Assembly (NCBI GenBank): GCA_020633195.1
Contig: JACKEC010000021.1
Coordinates: 124,001-188,000 of the forward strand
Length of the DNA: 64,000 nt
Reading direction: 5' to 3'
From: Sandaracinaceae bacterium
GTDB lineage: Bacteria > Myxococcota_A > Polyangia > Polyangiales > Sandaracinaceae
The notes under the pieces were generated by a model that saw only the letters and a list, made by a program, of their open reading frames with translations, did not search any database and was not told the origin of the DNA. Made by a program: the position numbers and the translations under genes. This document shows positions 58,933 through 64,000 of the stretch, in pieces; positions within the stretch are counted from its first letter, which is position 1; each line of letters begins with the position of its first letter.

Positions 58933-60987
58933 TCACCGCAGGCTGGCGGCGAGCAGGACGACGGAGCGCGGGCCGGCGCGGTAGGTCGAGCTCGACACCA
59001 CGGGCGCCTCGGCGAGGTCGACCACGCACTCGTTCCCCTCGATCGTGGTGTCGATCACGCGTCGCCACGGCCGCTCCGCGGGCACGGGGGGGAGCTGGAA
59101 GTCGAGCGGCTCACGCCAGGCGTTGAGGATCGCGTGGATGAGCCGGCTCTCGCCGATCCCGCGGACCGTCAGCGCGAGGCTGTGCGAGTCGTCGGCGAGG
59201 TCGGGCTCGTGGAGCCGAACCCCGTGCAGCGTGACGCGCGAGCGCTCGAGGAACTCCGCGAGCGGCAGCCCGTGGTCGACCTGCGTCATGTCGAGCCCGA
59301 GCCGCAGGCGGCACAGGCACGCCGTGAAGCGAAGGACGTCCGCGTGCTTCTCGAGGAGCGACCAGTCCATCCACGACAGCTCGTTGTCCTGACAATACGC
59401 GTTGTTGTTTCCATGCTGCGTGCGCCGGACCTCGTCGCCCATCCCGATCATGGGCACGCCCATCGCGATGAGCGTCGTGGCGAGGAGGTTCTTCACCTGC
59501 CGGTTGCGGAGCCGCTCGATCTCGGGGTCGTCGGTCGGGCCCTCGACGCCGTGGTTCCACGAGTGCTCGTCGTTCGAGCCGTCGCGGTTCCCCTCGTGGT
59601 TCGCCTCGTTGTGCTTCCTGTCGTAGCTGACCAGGTCGTTGAGCGTGAACCCGTCGTGGCAGGTCACGAAGTTCACGCTGTGCTCCACCTCCTGAGGGCG
59701 CGCGGAGTAGAGGTCCGGGCTCGCGAGGAGCCGATCCGGCAGGCGCGCGGTCACGCCGTCGTCGCCGCGGAAGAAGCGCCGCACGTCGTCCCTGTAGCGG
59801 CCGTTCCACTCGCGCCAGCGATCGCCGGTGAACGAGCCGACCTGGTAGAGCCCCGCCGCGTCCCACGCCTCGGCGATGAGCTTCGTGCGCGCGAGCACCG
59901 GATCGCTCTCGATCGACCAGATCAGCGGCGGGTCCTTCATCGGCTCGCCCTTCGCGTCCCGCGTGAAGATCGACGCGAGGTCGAAGCGGAAGCCGTCGAC
60001 GTGCATCTCGGAGACCCAGAAGTGAAGCGAGTGCACGATCATGCGCCGCACGATCGACTCGTTCGCGTTCAGGGTGTTGCCGCAGCCGCTGTAGTTGGCG
60101 TAGCGGGACGGGTCGCCGCGCTCGAGGATGTAGTACGTCTCGTTGTCGAGCCCGCGCCAGCAGAAGGTCGGCCCGTTCACGTCCCCTTCGGCGGTGTGGT
60201 TGTAGACGACGTCGAGGATCACCTCGATGCCCGCGCGGTGCAGCGCCTTGATCATGTCGCGCACCTCGTCGAGCACCCCCTGCGGGTCCTTGGCCCGCGC
60301 GTACGCGGGGTGCGGCGCGAAGAACGAGACGGGCGCGTAGCCCCAGTAGTTCACCACTCCGGGCGGCGCGTCCGCGGGATCGAACGCGAGGATCGGCATC
60401 AGCTCGACGGCGGTGATCCCGAGCTGCTTCAGGTAGGGGATCTTCTCGATCAGCCCCGCGTAGGTGCCGCGCGTCTCGGGCGGCAAGCCGCTCGACGGAT
60501 GCGCGGTCAGGCCCTTCACGTGCGCCTCGTAGATGATCGTCTGCGCGAACGGTCGGCCGAGCGGCGCGTCGCCCTCCCAGTCGTAGCTCGCGAGGTCGAC
60601 CACCACGCTCTTCATCGAGGCGCCAAGGTCCCCGCGCGCGTAGCGGTCGTAGCGCCGCGGGAACGCGACCGCGTGAGCATAGGGATCGAGAAGGAGCGCC
60701 TCGGGGTCGTGCCGCAGGCCATGCGCGGGCACGTGCGGACCGTGGACGCGCCACCCGTAGACCTGCCCGGGACCGAGGTCGGGCACGCGCACGTGCCAGT
60801 ACGAGAAGCTCCGGTTCGCTCGGCGATCGAGGCGGATGACGCGCGACGGACGCGTGTCGTCGACGTCGTCGAAGAGGAGCAGCTCGACCGCCGTCGCGGT
60901 GCGCGCCCAGAGGGAGAAGTTGACGCCCTCGCCCGGCGTGTACGTGGAGCCCTGCGGGTACGGCAGGCCCGCCTCGCTCAATGCCAC
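58933..60987 (-). CDS. glgX: Glycogen debranching enzyme GlgX (isoamylase family)
   Basis: 684 residues from GTG 60987, with AGAGGG five bases upstream. An N-terminal CBM48-like domain (QGSTYTPGEGVNFSLWA) precedes the GH13 barrel: DVVYNHT, VDGFRFDLASI (nucleophile Asp), LIAEAWD (acid Glu) and NFVTCHDG. NANESIVRRM and GNNNAYCQDNEL are GlgX/TreX-type. It cuts alpha-1,6 branches of glycogen or limit dextrin. No other glycogen genes are in the window. Confidence 0.95.
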   Translation of the reverse strand: MALSEAGLPYPQGSTYTPGEGVNFSLWARTATAVELLLFDDVDDTRPSRVIRLDRRANRSFSYWHVRVPDLGPGQVYGWRVHGPHVPAHGLRHDPEALLLDPYAHAVAFPRRYDRYARGDLGASMKSVVVDLASYDWEGDAPLGRPFAQTIIYEAHVKGLTAHPSSGLPPETRGTYAGLIEKIPYLKQLGITAVELMPILAFDPADAPPGVVNYWGYAPVSFFAPHPAYARAKDPQGVLDEVRDMIKALHRAGIEVILDVVYNHTAEGDVNGPTFCWRGLDNETYYILERGDPSRYANYSGCGNTLNANESIVRRMIVHSLHFWVSEMHVDGFRFDLASIFTRDAKGEPMKDPPLIWSIESDPVLARTKLIAEAWDAAGLYQVGSFTGDRWREWNGRYRDDVRRFFRGDDGVTARLPDRLLASPDLYSARPQEVEHSVNFVTCHDGFTLNDLVSYDRKHNEANHEGNRDGSNDEHSWNHGVEGPTDDPEIERLRNRQVKNLLATTLIAMGVPMIGMGDEVRRTQHGNNNAYCQDNELSWMDWSLLEKHADVLRFTACLCRLRLGLDMTQVDHGLPLAEFLERSRVTLHGVRLHEPDLADDSHSLALTVRGIGESRLIHAILNAWREPLDFQLPPVPAERPWRRVIDTTIEGNECVVDLAEAPVVSSSTYRAGPRSVVLLAASLR

Positions 60988-61106
60988 GGCGACCCTCTCA
61001 CGGGGCCGAGGATACCCGAGCAAAGGCCGCTCGGGTTGACGCGGTCGCGTGGTATGGACGCGGTCGAGACCATTTGGGGGCGCTGACGCGTCAGAAGCGG
61101 ACGACG

Positions 61107-64000
61107 ATGACGACGACGCGACGAGCAATTCTCACACTCGCAATCGTTCTCCTCTCTCCGCTCGCCGCTCGGGCGAACGGAGAGCCGGTCACCGATGGCG
61201 CGAGCGTGGGCTACGAGATCGCTCTGGCGGGGGCTCCCCGCGGTGAGCGAGGGCACGTGATGACGCTGACCGGCGTGGGCTACGAGGTCGAGGGCCTCGC
61301 GTCCCTGCGCGCGGTGAGCGGGCTCGAGATCGTGGGCTCGGTGACGGAGCGCGACGAGCGAGGCGTGGCCCGCGTGATCGTCACCACCGCGACCGCGCGG
61401 ACGACCGCGGGCGGCCGGTTCACCCTGCGGGTCGACCTCCCCGATCGACCGCTGCGCAGCCCCCAGCTCGAGCTCGACCTGCACCGGCTGCGGCAGCCCG
61501 GGCGGCGCTTCGTCTACGGCCTCTCGACCTACGGGGACGTCGCGCTCGATCTGCTCACCGATCGCAACCGCTACCAGCCGGGCGAGCTCGTGCGCGCGTG
61601 GCTGCGCGTCCGGGGGATCCGCGCCGAGGCGCCCATCGCGGGCCAGCGGGTGAAGATCACGCTCTACGACCAGAGCGGGCAGCCGCTCGGAGATCACGAG
61701 GCGACGACCACGGCGTCGGGCGCGGTGACCGCGGAGCTCGAGCTGCCCGACACCGCCGAGGCCGGCCAGTACCGCGTGCGCGCCGAGGTGCTCGGCGCGG
61801 AGGGCGGCCCCGAGGTGAGCCGCACGATCCAGGTGTGGCGACGCACCGTCGAGCGCCTCATGGCCGAGGTCGAGCTCGACCGCGCCGACGAGGACGGCGT
61901 CGCGCTCGTGCGCCCGGGCGGGCCGCTCGCCGGGCGCGTGATCGTGACGACCCCGAGCGGGACGCCGGTCCGCGGCGCGACCGTGGAGCTCCGCGCTCGA
62001 CAGGGCGCCGCGGTGACCACGCTGACGACGAACGGCGAAGGCGTCGCGGCGTTCGACCTCCACGCGCCGAGCTTCCTCGCCGGCGACGTCGGCTCCGAGA
62101 CCGTGTCGGCGCGCGTCGTCCACACCGCTTACGGCACGATCACCGCGTCGGCCGGCTACCTGATGGCGCGCGTCCCCGCGGTGGTCAGCGCGACCGCGCG
62201 CGGCGGCGCGCTGATCCCCGAGGTCGACTCGACCGTCTACGTGAGCGTCAGCGACCCGCGCGGTCGGCCGCTCGTGCGCGGCACCGAGGTCGTCGTGCGC
62301 GGCGCGGGGCTGCCCGCGGACGGACGCGTCGCGACGCTCGACGAGAAGGGCTTCGCCGAGGTCGTGGTCCAGCTGCCCCGCGGCGCCGCGTCCACGATGC
62401 GCGGCGGCGACTGCGCGGGGCGCGTCGCGGCCACGTTCGAGATCGAGGTGCGCACCGACCCGCCGCGCTTCAGCCGCTCGTGCGTGTCGGTCTCGGGCGA
62501 CGCCGAGCTCGGCGTCGAGGTCACCAGCGCGCCGCTCGCCGCGCCGGGCAGCACCGTCGACGTCCGGGTCCGGCGCCGCCCCGCCGCGCGCGGCCGCGCG
62601 GTCCTCGTCGAGGCGCTCTTCGGCGGGCGCGCCGTCGCGTTCACGTGGATCGACGGCCGCGCCGACACCGGCGACCTCACGATCCCCGACGACCTGCTCG
62701 GCATCATCCAGATCCGCGCCCGCGCGCTCCGCGACGCCAACGACCGCGAGGACGCCGACGAGCCCGGCGCGACCGCGTTCGGCATCGGCGCGTTCGACGC
62801 GGTGCTCGTTCGGCCCGCCGACGCGTTCTCGCTGTCGGTGAGCCCCGAGCGCCCGCGCTACCTCGTGCGCGAGCCCGCGACCGTGTCGATGGTCGCGTCC
62901 CAGGCGACGGCGAACGGCTGGGCGGCGCTGCTCGTGCGCGACGAGTCGGCGCACGGCGGCGAGGGTCCGTGGGATCTCTACTGGATGCGCGGCGCGCTCC
63001 ACGAGGCCGCGCAGCAGCCGGCCAACGAGACCAACGCGCGGTTCCTGCGCGCGTCGCTGTCGGGCTCGCTCGGGGTGGACCCGGAGCCGCCGCGGCCCCC
63101 GGAGCTCGAGCCCCCGTACTGGCGCAACTCGCGGCACCAGCGGCCGTACACCGAGGGGCTGCAGGCCGGGCGCGGCGTGCTGCGCGACCCGACCGCGCTG
63201 CGCGAGGAGATGCTGCGGCGCGGCCTGGGCTCGTTCGAGATGCTGCTCGAGCAGACCGTCGCCCAGCTCGGGCCGACGGCCGCCGACCGCGCGCCCGTCG
63301 TGCAGGGTCGCGGCTTCCACCCCGGCGTGATCGCGCACCTCGTCGCGCAGCACCGGATCACCTCGCGCGGCGCGCGCACCCTCGGCGGCGAGCCCCTCAC
63401 CGTCGGCATGATCGAGGCGGCCGACCCCGGCTTCTCGTTCGACATCGTCGGCCGGCGGGTCGCCCGGCAGCGCCTCTCGAAGCTGCTCCTCGCGCTCCTG
63501 AACCTGACCGACCCCGACAACCAGAACGCGCAGCGCGCGAGCGCCAACCTGCCCCCCGAGCGGTGGCTCGGCACGCTGGTCCAGCTGAACATGGTGCAGG
63601 CCTCCGACCTGACCGATCCGTGGGGGCACCCGTACGTGCTCCGGCGGGTCACGGGCCGCCGGCCTCGCGTCGCGGTGAGCGAGCGCGCCCTCGACTGGGA
63701 GCTCGCCTCGCCGGGTCCCGACGGCCGCCTGAACACCGCCGACGACGTCAACGATCCTTTCGCGCGCGCGGTCCCCGCGGGCACGCCCTACGCGGTGACC
63801 AGCGGCGAGGAGACGCTCATGCGTCAGCTCTCGGCGCTCGCGCCCGCCTCGATCGTCCTCACGCGCATGAGCCAGGCGTACCAGCGCCTGTCGCTCGCGG
63901 CCCAGGAGGAGCAGGTCTCCGGTCCGGTCGGGGCGTCGGGCAGCGAGATCGCCGACGAGGACATGGCGTTCGCCGAGACCGAGAGCACGGGGCGCGGCCG
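61107..64000 (+). CDS. Alpha-2-macroglobulin-like (MG2-domain) exported protein, N-terminal part
   Basis: 964 codons are in the window and the frame stays open to the right edge. The signal peptide is MTTTRRAILTLAIVLLSPLAARA, cleaved before NGEPV. Several MG-type beta domains follow; DRNRYQPGELVRAWLRVRG is the MG2 signature and a second MG-like domain has LRARQGAAVTTLTTNG. Later segments include a Pro/Tyr-rich region and a part with DPWGHPYVLRR and SPGPDGRLNTADDVND, which resembles the calcium-binding end of GspG-type pseudopilins. Bacterial A2Ms trap proteases in the periplasm; the thioester motif, if any, is outside the window. Confidence 0.75.
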   Translation, partial: MTTTRRAILTLAIVLLSPLAARANGEPVTDGASVGYEIALAGAPRGERGHVMTLTGVGYEVEGLASLRAVSGLEIVGSVTERDERGVARVIVTTATARTTAGGRFTLRVDLPDRPLRSPQLELDLHRLRQPGRRFVYGLSTYGDVALDLLTDRNRYQPGELVRAWLRVRGIRAEAPIAGQRVKITLYDQSGQPLGDHEATTTASGAVTAELELPDTAEAGQYRVRAEVLGAEGGPEVSRTIQVWRRTVERLMAEVELDRADEDGVALVRPGGPLAGRVIVTTPSGTPVRGATVELRARQGAAVTTLTTNGEGVAAFDLHAPSFLAGDVGSETVSARVVHTAYGTITASAGYLMARVPAVVSATARGGALIPEVDSTVYVSVSDPRGRPLVRGTEVVVRGAGLPADGRVATLDEKGFAEVVVQLPRGAASTMRGGDCAGRVAATFEIEVRTDPPRFSRSCVSVSGDAELGVEVTSAPLAAPGSTVDVRVRRRPAARGRAVLVEALFGGRAVAFTWIDGRADTGDLTIPDDLLGIIQIRARALRDANDREDADEPGATAFGIGAFDAVLVRPADAFSLSVSPERPRYLVREPATVSMVASQATANGWAALLVRDESAHGGEGPWDLYWMRGALHEAAQQPANETNARFLRASLSGSLGVDPEPPRPPELEPPYWRNSRHQRPYTEGLQAGRGVLRDPTALREEMLRRGLGSFEMLLEQTVAQLGPTAADRAPVVQGRGFHPGVIAHLVAQHRITSRGARTLGGEPLTVGMIEAADPGFSFDIVGRRVARQRLSKLLLALLNLTDPDNQNAQRASANLPPERWLGTLVQLNMVQASDLTDPWGHPYVLRRVTGRRPRVAVSERALDWELASPGPDGRLNTADDVNDPFARAVPAGTPYAVTSGEETLMRQLSALAPASIVLTRMSQAYQRLSLAAQEEQVSGPVGASGSEIADEDMAFAETESTGRG

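Noticed and set aside
61015..61035. CCGAGC...GCTCGG hairpin between glgX and the A2M-like gene
   Set aside because: Short stem between two divergent starts, no T run and no conserved element; could be chance in GC-rich DNA.
60978..63629. Open frame of about 883 codons on the minus strand
   Set aside because: It runs antisense to the alpha-2-macroglobulin-like gene, has no recognisable motif and shows shadow-type composition. The plus frame has a signal peptide and MG2 motif.

Overview
The window is about 64 kb of very GC-rich chromosome with dense genes, third-position G/C bias and many GTG/TTG starts. The content suggests a myxobacterium (Myxococcota), most likely of the Polyangiales/Sandaracinus type. 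Reasons are eukaryote-like Ser/Thr kinases, an FHA regulator, a DUF2378/TIGR02265-like protein, an AgmX/PglI-type C-terminal domain, many lipoproteins with Asp-Ala-Gly linkers, TerB-like proteins and an MFS/HEAT protein. The taxonomic call is inference from gene content. I see no rRNA, insertion sequence, prophage or CRISPR array, and no gene-free stretch longer than 300 bases. The longest gaps are 28864-29082, 23620-23795 and 12396-12560, and what I see in them is listed.

Layout. 1-4.2 kb: a DNA methyltransferase fragment, a TrmN6-like methyltransferase, a dCMP-deaminase-like enzyme, a Ser/Thr kinase behind an FHA/winged-helix regulator, and a TerB-like protein. 4.2-7.6 kb: asparagine synthetase convergent with a TtcA/TtuA-like PP-loop sulfurtransferase, which lies downstream of a small Tat-leader Ser/Asp/Gly repeat protein. 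7.6-20.7 kb: envelope proteins, leucine dehydrogenase, a fatty-acid desaturase, a tandem-HU protein, a C2+PDZ lipoprotein, and pyruvate kinase followed at 7 bp by a membrane Ser/Thr kinase. 20.7-31.6 kb: two FAD oxidoreductases, a lipase-like hydrolase, a LolA-like carrier, MreB, a sigma factor, a free-standing archaeal-type ThrRS editing domain and a 3-oxoacid CoA-transferase pair.

31.6-44.6 kb: a coupled TerB-like/aminotransferase/C45-peptidase operon, a pirin, a response regulator, a VAO-type oxidase with a propeller-like tail, and a 1,528-residue fusion of aldehyde dehydrogenase, class III aminotransferase, GNAT and a degenerate second aminotransferase. 44.6-50 kb: an MFS/HEAT transporter coupled to a double cNMP-binding protein, a diguanylate cyclase, and tRNA-Met with a near-consensus promoter and a terminator-like hairpin. 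50-64 kb: a TetR regulator with two operator copies, a MepA-like endopeptidase, the ergothioneine genes egtB and egtC, an OmpA lipoprotein, a radical SAM/SPASM protein with a Tat-like segment and a repetitive PM-x-G tail, a hemerythrin, GlgX, and the first 964 codons of an alpha-2-macroglobulin-like protein.

How they fit together. Most genes are housekeeping or envelope functions in short coupled operons. The most unusual candidates are the radical SAM protein with an in-cis tail, the ALDH/aminotransferase megaprotein, the small Tat repeat protein beside a sulfurtransferase-like enzyme, and the free-standing ThrRS editing domain. Two nucleotide-level oddities also stand out: a palindrome inside a signal-peptide region and an intergenic CCCGTG-hexamer hairpin.
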